From Multifurca ochricompacta (Eukaryota > Basidiomycota > Agaricomycetes > Russulales > Russulaceae): 43,244 nucleotides of DNA. A program made the position numbers and the translations under genes. Positions 9,391-20,470 of this stretch are shown one piece after another. The notes below the pieces were generated by a model that was not told where the DNA came from, made no database searches, and saw only the letters and a list, made by a program, of their open reading frames with translations. The DNA lies in assembly GCA_022496185.1 (NCBI GenBank), contig WTXG01000287.1, positions 1 through 43,244 of the forward strand. The letters run 5' to 3'. The first letter of the stretch is position 1. Each line of letters opens with the position of its first letter.

Positions 9391-12040
9391 TTGTTTAATG
9401 CCCAGATATTCCACCAGCTGTGGGAAGCCACAGAGAGCCGCATAGTATATTGGGTGTATCAAAGTGTCTTTTGTCCCCTCGTCCCAGGGTGAGTCCAAGT
9501 CACTTATTCCAATCCAAACTAGGAAATGGGTCTTGTCTGGGTCAAACAAGATTTCCATTCCATCTCGTAAATCCAAGGAGACATCCTCGAATCGTGCGTG
9601 GTAGACCCAGTATCTTGCTGCGTATCGAGACAATGGAAAGTTCTCGATAGTATTAGTGTCCGTGGTCTTGTCGAATTCGAGCAGCGTGCTCAGGCATGTC
9701 TGCGCAAGCACTCTGTGCGATTATTTGGGGAGAACATGGTAGCGCTTCTCCGTCGATCCCGCCAGCCGGTCTGATGTCAGGAATTCCCGCACAGAGAAGT
9801 GCGCAAACTGTACAACACGACTCTCTTTTCCTCTGTCATCGACGTGATTGGCGATGACAATCAAGCTGGAGCATGTGGACAGTACAGCTCCGTCAGAGTC
9901 CTCCTCTCGCCAAGTTTCGTCATGCTTTGGAATATTGCCAGTGTCGAAATCAAATTCAAGCATCGTCGCAACCTCCGCGACTCGGAGTGGACGAATAGCG
10001 AATGCAAGGCATTGAAAAAGACGATGAGCAAATTTCCAGTCATTATCGCGGATCCTCCGTAGCGTGGCCTCATATGTTTCATTCAGTGTTTCTGGGAGTG
10101 AATCGAGCGTTGAATGGAAGCTCCTCGGTCGACAGCAGCGCAATGTCTCCAGTTGGCAGAAAACCCATCTGAACCTACACCACGACATGAGTAATGACCG
10201 CGAAATAAATATATGTTGAAACTTACATTCCGTTTGCCTTTTCCGAGAGCGTATCGATCACGAGTTTCTTTCTCCCCGCCTCCCACACACTCATCACGGG
10301 GTCCGTGTTGACGGTCGAGTGGATATATTCAAGGATGTCTCGCGTTTGCCCGTCTTCCACATGAAGAGATACAGCACAATGCGCCAGCTCTGTAAAAGCT
10401 TTCTGAATGTCGGGTTCGGGACGGCTAGTGACGCAGATCCTTAAATTTGCGAGGCGGAGGTCAACAAGTGTTTTGATAAGTTTCAATACTTCGGCACGTT
10501 TAAATGGCATTCCAGAGAGGGGACATTCGTCTAGGGCATCAATGATGATGTACATTGTGTCCTGAACGGGTATTACGAGCATGGCCTTCAAGGTTTCCAC
10601 AAGAACCTTCTCGTCGGGCTGCTTCCGGCCATTATCATGTTTCAAGTACAATTCAGAGACGATAGCACGGTAGGCATCTGACTGGGAATAGAACTGTATC
10701 AAGAGAGAGGACAGTAGACCACGGATATTTTGCTTTGACTTGTCTCGAAAGTTGCAATAAAAGTACGCCAAGTAGGCAGATCCAGCATTACGCAGACGCT
10801 GGACATCCTGAACGATGGTGGAACTGACCATTCAGATGAGTGCTGGCGATACCCTATAATGCTGGGCAAACATACCAAAGGATGCTCTTGCCAGAGCCCG
10901 CTTTCAAGAAAGGGCCGTCAGCCACAAAATGCACCCAAATAGCGCAGTCAACCTACCATTACCATTTAACCACAGAAGCGATCCCTCCTCCGATTTCCAT
11001 TCCTTGAATGTTTCGCCTTCAACGAACCACTTGGCGGTTCCCTCATGGTAAAGTTTGCGCGCCATGTTGTGATTTGTAGATGGGTCAGGAGGTGACAGCC
11101 ATGTCTGAATATTCTTGTCCATCTGATCATCTGAAAGAATGTCTTAGCTGCCTTGTCTATAATGTTACTACCAAAGGGATGATGAACATATTATCTTGTT
11201 CACATTACCAAATGTGTGCGCCGCCACGACGAGAGACTCTTCCTGGGTCAATTTGTCCAACTTCTGAAGGGCGTCCTGGACCTCATTACCTCCCATCACC
11301 ATCCGTCCGTATGTCCCTGCAAAATGTTTAATCGCGAAAACATTAAAACAGTAGTTCACTCACTGAATCGCCGTTGTTTGATCTGTTTTGTCGCCAGAGC
11401 GAGGATGGTGAGCAGTTCCGCCATCGTCTTGACCAGAATCTCGACCATGGACTCGGCAACGGGGGTCTCAGGGGAAGTGTAAATCTTGAGGCGGATGAGA
11501 AAACATTGCATGGATTCGAAGAGGTCAAGTAGAGAATTGTAATTATCACTGAGCTTCTTTGATGCCTTGGTATGAAGGTGAGATAACTAGTTGGAAGCAA
11601 GGGAGAGGGATACGGACAGAGAGAAGGACGCCAATGGCAGGAGATATGATATGTGCGGGTGGAAACACCTGAAGAAGAACATATTGTAAGCCAGTCATAA
11701 TGACTGAGCCACACTGATTAGGACTCACTGAACCAATGCAGTGGACGAGTGGTGGGCATTTCGAGAGGAAGAGGAGTATATTCACGGTTGGTTTAAGTCT
11801 CCTTAGGAGCTGCATCTTGCGACCGCCTTTCCGGAAAATGTAAAACCGGGATTTTCCTCCTTGAAGTACGTCGATCACGGCGTCTGCGGTGTCACATCCT
11901 TTCAGCTTATTAAGAAGCTGGTGTTCTGACAGATTTACGCCTGTTTTTGTAAGATACTCATCCAGGGCGGTCTCTAGGATGAGCTTGAGACGAGAAGAGG
12001 AGGCAGTTGTGAGAATTTGTGAGGGAGGAGCCGAAGACAT
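7984..12040 (-). CDS. Goodbye-NACHT-ankyrin NLR-like protein, with one in-frame stop
   Basis: A fungal STAND NTPase, the class that includes NLR-like innate recognition and incompatibility proteins. From ATG 12040: a Goodbye-type N-terminal domain (TKTGVNLSEHQLLNKLKGCD, RRLKPTVNILL, PPAHIISPAIGVLLS, NSLLDLFESMQCFL), a linker with KLDKLTQEE, then the P-loop AGSGKSIL assembled across introns near 10890-10970. Downstream are LAYFYCNFRDKSKQNIRGLL, Walker B YIIIDALDECP near 10540 and ICVTSRPE near 10430. After an intron at about 10140-10215 come MFRWVFCQLETLR, IRPLRVAEVATMLEFDF and VVQFAHFSVREFLTSDRL. The frame then meets TAA at 9721-9723 and continues without shift into VLAQTCLSTLLEF, LFDPDKTHFLVWI and 14 ankyrin repeats ending at 7984. 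About seven short introns are needed. The stop either kills the gene or yields a repeat-less protein; the repeats themselves contain no lesion. Confidence 0.85.
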
Positions 12041-12330
12041 GAAGATAGACTGGGTTATGAGCGATAGAGAGAAGAGTAAGAGTATCCCTGGGAAAGGCGG
12101 CGGATGGTTATTGATGGTTTTTGTATAGATAGCCGCCTAAAAACGATGATAGACGCTGGGATGTAGAGGTGACAAGAGACAATATGGATACTGTGTCTTG
12201 GAGGACCAGCGAAACTAAGCTTTTCAGATGCGGCACCAGAACGGGCCATGACTGACTATCTGGCTATTTCTTCGACGTGCTACTGGTGACATGATGATGC
12301 TGTAAGGTAAGGATAGCTCGAGCTTCTTGA
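12041..12330. promoter_or_regulatory. Upstream region of the NLR-like gene
   Basis: No gene recognised. This 290 bp interval lies directly upstream of the NLR ATG and must hold its promoter. A pyrimidine-rich minus strand (TCTCTTCTC type) is visible just before the start. Bases 12300-12332 weakly resemble the start of the G1 LTR and could be another tiny remnant. Confidence 0.35.
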
Positions 12331-12645
12331 AACCTTCCGCCTCTGCCCGTTCCGGCCCGTCCTGCCTTAAACTTCTCGCCCGCCCACACATTATGCCCTT
12401 CATCCACTCTGGACATCTCCCTCCCTCTGATCCCAGCTCTAGACTCTCCAGCAGCTGTTGATTCCTTTGCTGACTGTCTCCTGGATGTCATTCTGACCAT
12501 CTCAGACACCCATCTTGCAGTCATGACCTCGCCTTGCGCCAAATGTGCCAAGTGGTGGAACCCCACCTGCACCCAGGTGGTCTCTGCCCTTTGCCGATCC
12601 CAATACGACCCCCAAGCCAAGGCTGCTGCTGCCTCTGCTCTCTGC
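12331..12645 (+). pseudogene. LINE ORF2 fragment (linker after the endonuclease), truncated by G1a
   Basis: An open frame from 12331 to the G1a LTR reads LDSPAAVDSFADCLLDVILT, then CAKCAKWWNPTCTQVVSALC and a basic/alanine-rich tail. The KWWNP block followed by a helix resembles the segment between endonuclease and reverse transcriptase in Tad1-type LINEs (typically KRWWTPEL). No ATG-initiated gene or other domain is seen. The right end is cut by the LTR at 12646, and the matching downstream half is not in the window. Assignment is by pattern only. Confidence 0.5.
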
Positions 12646-13315
12646 TGTAAGGATGGCTCAGGCGTTGAGCATGAAACCGTTAGCTGTCACCACTCTTGGT
12701 TACACTCATTTTTCTCTTTCATTACGAGCCCTGAACTAAGAAAACTTCTGACTTTTATTCGATCTTAGTTTAGAAAACCATCTTACTATACTACAAAGTG
12801 ATTAATGCAAGGTGCGAGCATTCGACGAATATCTCCCTTATCAGTACATAGGTCGTGCACTTTCCGGGCCGCCTGCCTGTCCATTCTTTATACCCTCTCG
12901 TTACCTCCCTGTCTTTATTGTCAAAGTTTTCACCTCGCCATCTTCACCTCGCCGTCTTTATTGCATGGTCTTCACTTGGTCTTTGTTCAAGTCACTCTCA
13001 AAGGCTTGCTTACTATACACCACAAATCTGGACTTTCCACAAGTATATAAAGGTATCTACAAATGCTTGTAGTAGTCCAGCGAACACGCAATCTAGCTCT
13101 CTCTCTCTCTTTTTCTTTGTGCTGGAAAGAACTTCTCGACGACATATGCATACAGGTCAAACGGAACCTACAAGCAGCAATTATCTCAGTTCATGCACGA
13201 TACGTCTGCATTTGATCAGTTAGCTCAAAGGGCGCGTTCTCTCCTTTCCTTCTCTTTCTCTCTCACCATCTAGGGAACACTTTGCCTCGCACTCACTGCG
13301 GATTGGCTCCGCACA
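12646..13315 (+). repeat. G1a 5' LTR
   Basis: Starts TGTAAGGATGGCTCAGG, ends GGCTCCGCACA, 670 bp. A TATATAAAGG box stands near 13045, followed by a CT-dinucleotide run (about 13097-13110). A second copy of identical length is at 32342-33011, and diverged relatives are at 4750-5364, 7738-7905 and 24917-25628. Confidence 0.9.
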
Positions 13316-13335
13316 AATTGGCTGCCCCAGTGAGG
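13316..13335 (+). promoter_or_regulatory. Putative primer-binding site of G1a
   Basis: Directly after the LTR stands AATTGGCTGCCCCAGTGAGG, preserved in G1b at 33012-33031. Position and the TGG near its start fit a tRNA 3'-end primer site, but I could not assign the tRNA. No matching complementary segment was found inside the LTR, so self-priming as in G2 is not indicated. Confidence 0.5.
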
Positions 13336-14395
13336 CAAAGTTAAATTCTCTTTTGCTCTTGAGTCGCCCCTGCGACTTGTCTATGCCCCGACCAAACGCT
13401 ATACCGCCCAGAATCTTGCCAACGAGAACTACCAGAAAAGCTTCGACATCCTCTAGTGCTTCAGCAGTCTCCTTAGAACAATCTAGACCCTCCTCTCCTA
13501 CAGCATCGACATTGTCTGACAACACAGCTCGCCCCGATCAAGTTTCACCGCCTTTGACATTTCAAGCTACCTCTGATACAAAAATACCCTCTGAATACTC
13601 TGTTCCATTTTCTGCCTTAGTCTCCAACGCAATTAATAACCTCTCGCCACCAATTACTTCGAGCTCCACCCCATCTATGGTTCCAACCTCAGCAATCGCT
13701 TCCGCTCTAGCATCAAGGATTCCTACTCCATCACTCCCAGAAACACTTCCGGTCACTTCTGCATTTCCCCTTCCATCTGACACAACGACATTCCTACTAA
13801 GGCCAGCTTCCTTCCTTGACTCCCCTTCCACCCCTTCAGGATTCGAACCATCCTCGCCTCCTTCACCCTTGTTTCAACAACGATCATTGCTTCCGGTTCG
13901 GCCTCCAGTAATCATTAAACAACACACTACAGCACCTCCCTCAGCACCACTCATGTCATCCATACTCCCTGTCCAAGGTCCTGCAGGAATGCCTGCCCCC
14001 CGGTCTAATAAAGCCCCCTTCTTTGGTGATCAACCTGGGGATCACATCGAAAACTTCCTCAGAGAATATGAAAGTATAGCAAGTGCAGTTGGACTCACAA
14101 ATAAACAGATGGTGGAACAAGTCCTCAGATATGTCCCATCTGAGCAAGGTGACCTCTGGCAGTTCTTAGACGGCTACAGTATCAAAGACTGGGATACCTT
14201 CAAAAAGTCTCTCGAGAAGGTTTACACCGAAGCATCCCTCAAAAATCGGTACTCCAAACAGCGCCTTTGAGACTTAATCAAATTATCATCTAAAAAGCGA
14301 ATGGCTGATGAAGGCGACGTCAGAACTTATTACAAAAGGTTTTTACTGTTTGCCCAACCCTTGATCAGCTCACATCGCCTCACCAATGAAGAGTG

Positions 14396-14897
14396 TGTCG
14401 AACAGGCATGTGGTGCAGCATACTGACTGTAAAGAGTTAGCGTTTAAGGCTAGACAAGAAAGTTACTTCAGAGGTTGGAAGAACTCTGTATTACTATACT
14501 ACTGACCTAGACAAGAAAGTTCTATATAGAGAACATTAGTCTAATAGTTAAGTAGATAGTATAGAAGGCACTTACACTTCAGAGGTTGGAAGAACTCTGA
14601 AGTGGAAGAGACGAAACAGACACCCTTATATACCCCAAGGGATGGTCTGTGCACACTGGGAATAAGTCCACAGGTGCCGGACAAAGTCCAAACAAACAAA
14701 CAGAGGGAGAAAGGCCATTGGCCATTACAGGAATCACATGTTACATGGTGCATCAGTCAGCTACTGTGGAATGTGAGAAAGAAAGTAATAAAGATAATGT
14801 AAATAGTCCGAAACTCCGGTATCTAATCTAATCTACAAAGTAGCTAATCTAATCACCTGATGCCTGAAGCATCACCGAACATCTCCTGTGTTCAACA
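14396..14897 (-). repeat. Copia 3' LTR (minus-strand sense)
   Basis: 502 bp; identical in length to the 5' LTR at 20471-20972 with four transitions between them. Each difference is CG in one copy and TG or CA in the other. A GGAGGGAT purine run directly internal to it (plus-strand 14898-14905) is the likely polypurine tract. Confidence 0.95.
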
Positions 14898-15179
14898 TCC
14901 CTCCATGCTGAAGGCATCTGGTCATGGATGGGAAATGAGTTGGATGAGCACACTGCCATCACCACAATTAAACGAGCATATCGCCAGCCAGAGATCCAAC
15001 TTCTCTAACTCTTCTGAGTGCGAGAGAGGCATGGTGTTCAGAGGCATATCGCGTAGATTCGCTTATGCAAACTGAAACCATACACACCTCTTGCGTCACT
15101 CTCGAAGTCGAGAATTTCACTCATATGGCATGGTGGGAAAGTGAAACTGGTATTCAAAGTTTCCAGATTCCAGCTCTTC

Positions 15180-17903
15180 TCATTTCAGCATAAGTCCAAG
15201 TCCATTGACCATGGTTTCAAACGATGCTCTTGGTAGTGACTTAGTGAAGCCATCTGCCAGCATCTCACCTGTGGGGGTACGCACTAATTCAATTGTGTGC
15301 GATTCAATGTACCCCCTAATGGCATGGTACTTGATAGGTATATGCTTTGACCGCCTTCCTGTGACTGGGTTTAATGCCAAATCTATGGCACCCTTATTGT
15401 CACAGTGGAGTAGTATAGGGGAGGATACCTCATACCCTAATTCCTCCATAAAAGTCCTATACCACACTGCCTGATTTGCAGCCTCAGAGAGGCTCATATA
15501 TTTGGCCTCAGTGGTGGACTGTGCTACTGTTTTCTGTTTTCTGGAACACCATGAAATGGCACCATTTGCCAAGAAAAACACGTAGCCTGAGGTAGAGTGG
15601 CAGTCCTCTTGATCTCCCCATGAGGAATCTGCAAAGCCATGAAGGCCACTCTCCCCATTCCCTCCAGAATACCGCAACTTGCAGTCTTTTGTACTGTTAA
15701 GATACTTTAGGACATATTTTGCAAGTCGCATATGATCTTGAGAGGGATTGGAAGCATATTGGCTAAGGCGCGCCACAGCAAAACTGATATCGGGTCTGCT
15801 TCCAATCTGCACCCATAGCAGTGACCCCATCAGCTGTTGGTACTTCTTTATTTCAGAAGCAGATGCCTGGCCTTCAAACTTGACCAGATGTACATCAGCG
15901 CCAGAGGGAAGAGGAGTATATACTCGGTTGGAATCCCTCATCCCAAACTTCTCAATAATAGATAAAACATAGGCTGCTTGATCAATCTCCAGTGTCTTGT
16001 TAGGACGATCCCTGGTGATATTAACTCCAAGGTAGGACTGGATTTCTCCCAAGTCAGTCATCTCATATCGATTAGATAGAGCTGACTTCAGCCACATTAT
16101 CTTATCATTTGAAGATCCAAGTATAGTAATGTCATCTACATAGAGAATGACATAGAGTGAATCATCCCCCTCCTTTTGATGAAACACATATACTCCTGCA
16201 TCAGAGTACATCCGAGTAAAGCCCAGTTCATTAAGAACTGCATGGAATTGAAGATTCCATGCTCGGGAGGCTTGTTTGAGGCCATATAATGCTTTTTGTA
16301 GCCTACAAACTTTGGACTCTTGACCAGCAACGACGAAACCAGCTGGTTGCTCCATATATATCTCCTCATCCAGATCGCCATGTAGGAATGCCGACTTGAC
16401 ATCCATTTGGTGGATTTCCCAATCCTCTAGCGTAGCTAATGCTAGTAATAATCTGAGTGATTCAAATCTGGCGACTGGGGAGAATGTTTCGTTGAAGTCC
16501 ACCCCTTCTATTTGGGTGAAACCTTTTGCCACAAGCCTAGCACGAAACCGTCCATCTGGTTTCAGCTTAAAAACCCATTTTGACTTGACCGCCTTTCTTC
16601 CCTTAGGAAGATCCTCAAGGTGCCACACATTAAGTTTATCTAAGGCATCAATTTCATAGTTACATGCCTCAAGCCATTCACTGGCGTTGTCAGACTGCAT
16701 TGCCTCCTGAAAAGTCAGGGGGTCTCTATAAGAGACACCTGCGGCATTTAGCAACTCCATGTGCCCAAGTCTGGAAGAACCTTGCACAAACTCTGCATTA
16801 TCCTCATTGTAGAACCGAGGATTCATGCGGCGTGAACGTCTAGGACGGGCAGTATCAAGATCTAAATCTTCCTGCACAGCCTGGTCACGTTGCTGAGATC
16901 GTGGACTTTCCCTAGTAAATACTGGTTGGGGAATTTTGCCACCAGTCTTTTTCTTAGACTGTCTCTTTGCACGAGTTCTTTCGGGGAGATCTGATGGTTC
17001 CATTATTTGGGATGGAGGCGTCTGATAGATAGTCTGATCATGTGTATCAAGCTCATTGTCGGGTGTGGTAGGCTCTGGATTTACTTGAGGAGGTTCCACT
17101 ACCTCCTGTTCCTCAACCTCGGCATCCTTATCTTCAGGAGCCTGAGGAACTGTGGCTATTGCTGGTTGAGGCTGGACAGGCCTCTCAACTTCTAAGACAA
17201 AAGGCGTAAATTTTTCCTTTTGCTTTCCCTTGCTGTCCTTGGCAAGGTTGGATGGGAAGGACCCTTCATCAAATGTCACATCTCTTGACAATACGAAGGA
17301 TCGAGTATGCATATCCCAAAGAAGATATCCTTTAGAGTGGGGTGCATACCCGACAAAGACTGTCTCCCTGGCTTTGCGATCCAGTTTATGTCTTTTGTCC
17401 TCTGGGACAGTATAGTAGGCTAAGCAGCCAAATATTTTAAAGTAAGAGACATCTGGAATGTCCCCATCCAGAAGCTCCAGCGGTTTCCTCCACTTATTAG
17501 AGCGGATTGGCGTTCTATTGTATATGTGACAGGCTGTTCGCACTGCACATTCCCAGAAACCAAGGGAAAGACCAGCATGATGCAGCATACTGGTGGCCTT
17601 TTCCATAATGGTTCTGTTGAACCTTTCAGCCCTTCCGTTCTGTTGTGGGGAATATGGCATTGTCAATTTATGCTCTATGCCAGCCTGCTCAAGTATTGAC
17701 TTCAGCTCCCTATTGACGAATTCACCACCTCGGTCTGTGTGTAAGGTCTTTATTTTCTTGTCTGTTTTATTTTCCAAGAATGCCTTAATATTACAGAACG
17801 TCGAGGTAAAATCACTTTTTGCTTTCATAGCAACAACTAGGGCAGTTCTGCTAAAGTCGTCTATGAAAGTGGCGAAGTATAGGTTCCTTGTATTGAAGTA
17901 CAT
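15180..17903 (-). pseudogene. Copia integrase C-terminal part, reverse transcriptase and RNase H
   Basis: A 907-codon frame. The integrase core continues with FIDDFSRTALVVAMK, the second catalytic Asp in LHTDRGGEF and the Glu in GRAERFNRT, then the GYLLWD and YFKIFGCLAYY blocks typical of copia elements. After an acidic linker comes the reverse transcriptase (NVWHLEDLPKGRKAVKSKWV, VARFESLRLLLALA, MDVKSAFLHGDLDEEIYMEQ) with the active site YVDD at 16131-16142. RNase H follows with SRPDISFAVARLSQY, GFADSSWG, AKYMSLSEAANQAVW and HCDNKGAID, ending ADGFTKSLPRASFE at 15180. The frame is fully open, but it is offset by one base from the upstream protease-integrase frame at about 17880, so the polyprotein is interrupted there. 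Sequence is close to an active element. Confidence 0.93.
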
Positions 17904-18589
17904 TGTAGAGGACCAACTAGGTCACTATGAATGACTTCCAAGGGTGCTGAAGCTCTCTTTTGAGAGGGAGGGAATGGAAGACGGTGTGATTTTCCCATTT
18001 CACAGCCATAGCACGGCTTGTCTTCCACTTGGCTATTATCTATGCTAAGGCCTTTTACAGCCTTAGGAGCATATCTTTTGAGGGCCTCTTTAGACATATG
18101 ACCCATGTGCAAATGCCAGGTTTCAAGGCTAGTTGATGCAGATTTGTGGGAAGCAGTATTTAGATTCTGCATAGTCTTCCCAAAGACCCAATAGAGTCCC
18201 ATAGCCTTGACACCTTCCGCTATAATTGCATTATTATACTTTATCTTGACCTCAGATGGAGAGAACTCCACTGAACCGCCTTTGTCTGTGATGCAGCTAG
18301 TCGACAGTATTCTCTCACTGCCAGGCATGTAAAAGACATTATTTAACTCTAACTCATAATTATTCCGAGTTTTGAGAATGACTTTGCCTGTTCCTTCGAC
18401 TTGGACTACGGAACCATCACCAATTGTCGCTGAGTGCCCCTTGTGAGGGTAATACTCAGAGAAATCGTCTAAGTATGGTGTAAAATGGGTGGTGGCTCCA
18501 CTGTCCATCATCCAAGGGTTGCTGCCATCATCGACTTCTTGCGTATGTTCGGTCATAATATAAAGTGAAATGCGAGGTGTCTCATGCAC
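17861..18589 (-). pseudogene. Copia protease and integrase N-terminal part
   Basis: The frame shows an aspartic protease signature WMMDSGATTHFTP near 18489-18515, then the GAG-pre-integrase segment (SERILSTSCITDKGG, TWHLHMGHMSKEALKRY), the zinc-binding CYGCEMGKSHR and the start of the integrase core with the first Asp in HSDLVGPL. It stops at 17861 through a one-base frameshift relative to the downstream frame, which begins near 17903. Upstream it is continuous with the gag zinc knuckle CFYCQKPGHKANEC (18722-18772). Confidence 0.9.
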
Positions 18590-18721
18590 CTCCTGTATTC
18601 TGCCACTACCATTAACTACGGTAGCTACTTGTGTGGAGTTATTATGTACACTGGGGCCTTGCCCCTTCCTCTTGTTGCCCTTTTTGCCTGCATCAGCATT
18701 GGCTCTGTCCTGTTTCCTTTG

Positions 18722-19530
18722 CCGACATTCATTAGCCTTGTGGCCTGGCTTCTGGCAATAGAAGCAGGTGACATCATTGGACGATGATGCACCTGCAGGA
18801 GGTGGCGTGAAAGATACTTGTTTTTTATTTTATTTTTGTTGACATGGGCTGCCTTGTTAAGGGCAGCCCCAACACCACTTCCTGCAGGGCCGGCTAGTTG
18901 GCTTTCCTCATTTAGGAACCTTTGTACAAGGTCCTGAGGGGAAAGGCGGTCAGGAGGACCTGACGCCAGGATTGAGCCAGCAATGGCTGAGTAGGATGGA
19001 GGTAGGGATTGGAGCAATATAAAGCTCATCTGGAGATCAGAGATCTCCATCCCATTTTCCTTGAGGGTACTCCTCACATCCAACACACGCTGCAACTGGG
19101 GTCTGAATTGTTTGCCTTCCTCCAAGCGGAAGGAAGACACAGAACACCACAAGTTGTAGGTGGCCATGCTACCTACTGAGCCATAGAGCGATTCCAAACG
19201 CTCATATTTGGCATTGACAGATGGATACGTCCTGTCAGAGGCAATTTGGGAGTATGTTTCTGGCGATGTGACCATCACCAGAACTCCCATGAGGACTTCC
19301 TCCACCCTGTTCCATTCCTGGTACATGGGTTCAGACCAAAGCGCAAAACGCTTGGCGTACTCATCATCCTTCTCTCCATCCTCTGGCTTAGGAGCGTTCA
19401 GGAATTCCGGGGCATCATGTGTAATGTGCCTCTTCATCCCATTAATCCTAAGCAGGGCAGTGAAAGACACCACCACTGCTGCCAGTTCGAGCCGTCAAGT
19501 TTATGAACTTGAACGTGGGGGGAAGACGAT
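18722..19530 (-). pseudogene. Copia gag, frameshifted
   Basis: Gag of the copia element: LDGSNWQQW near 19480, then in a shifted frame SFTALLRINGMKRHI, ETYSQIASDRTYPSVNAKYE, FILLQSLPPSYSAIAGSI, LVQRFLNEESQL, and the zinc knuckle CFYCQKPGHKANEC in yet another frame. At least two single-base shifts are needed, near 19465 and near 18830. These lesions contrast with the almost identical LTRs. Confidence 0.85.
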
Positions 19531-19559
19531 GGAAGACATTTGAGATGATAGAAAAAGTT

Positions 19560-20456
19560 GATCCTGGTTCCAAGGAGCAGTTAGAACCAGTTGTCCAGGT
19601 CTCATTTAAGAGGGCCTGTCCAATCTGTGGTGCTATGCTTCAGAACTTAAAAAAGTCCTGCCTCTGATGTGCAACTTCTAAGTAGTATAGTAGGCTGTCT
19701 AACCCCATTCTACAACAGATCCCAAAGCCACATCAGGCAGATACTGTGTAAATAGAAGGGGAGTCATGTCATGGAGGAGCCAACTGCAAGTTCCACTAGA
19801 GACAAAGGGTATAGAGCCCTTCCTCTAGTGCTGGTGGTGGAGTCCATGATTAAGCCCTAGATGATTGGGGCCATGACTATAGTAGACTATTAGGTTTCCT
19901 CTAGTTGGGGCGAACCCCCAATGAAAGCAGCGGGTACTTCTGCCTAGAGACAAAACCCTCTAGCTACTGTGTAAATACTATAGTAGTTCAGGCCTACTTG
20001 TATCGAGCCCAAGCGTCATGGGAGTGACTACCCATGCCTTGTTCTAGACCCTAAACTCTACCTGCAGGTCGCTAAACCTGGCTTACGGATCGAGCCAAGC
20101 ATTGACCGAACCTATAGCCTCAAGCCTTCTGGGCAAGTGGCCTACTAAGTCTATGGATGGGACGAAAACCCAGCTACAACTATGAATACTATTTACTTAG
20201 AGCGCACATGAGGAACTCAAGGTGTTTCACCTGCTTAGGGTCCCTCATCACCTCTTGCAAGAATCCCCTGAGGGACTAGCCAGACAGATCAAGGTGGGCA
20301 CATAAAGCGCACCACCTTGTGGACAGTTAAGGGCAAGGGATAAAGAAATCGAAGCTCACAGGAAGACTGATTGGGAAGGTGGTCTTGAAGCTTGGTGAGC
20401 TTGAAGAAGGTTTTGGACTGATCAAATAAAGAAAAAACAGATCAGTTAAGCGTGCC
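19560..20456 (-). other. Long untranslated leader of the copia element
   Basis: About 0.9 kb separate the primer-binding site from gag, unusually long for a copia element. No frame of note is present. It contains a strong hairpin at 19794-19830 (CACTAGAG pairing with CTCTAGTG, inside it AAGGG with CCCTT). Packaging or translation signals could reside here; that is inference. Confidence 0.6.
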
Positions 20457-20470
20457 CAGGGCCCATAACC
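20457..20470 (-). promoter_or_regulatory. Copia primer-binding site, initiator-Met anticodon-arm type
   Basis: Immediately inside the 5' LTR the minus strand reads GGTTATGGGCCCTG. Its complement contains GGGCCCATAACC, the anticodon arm of eukaryotic initiator tRNA-Met. Copia-type elements are known to prime from an internally cut half of this tRNA, so the assignment is strong. Confidence 0.85.

Noticed and set aside
12300..12332. Another G1 LTR start
   Set aside because: Similarity to the LTR start is gapped and short; too weak to annotate as a feature.
12805..13223. Overlapping open frames in the G1a LTR (also 32508-32835)
   Set aside because: They lie inside an LTR, occur in three frames, and differ between copies only by CpG changes without protein conservation.
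13316..13335. Self-priming site in G1a, by analogy to G2
   Set aside because: No complementary 11-mer downstream of the G1 TATA box was found.
14602..14802. 66-70 codon frames in the copia LTRs (also 20616-20906)
   Set aside because: Duplicated because the LTRs are duplicated; they overlap in both strands and have no recognisable protein.
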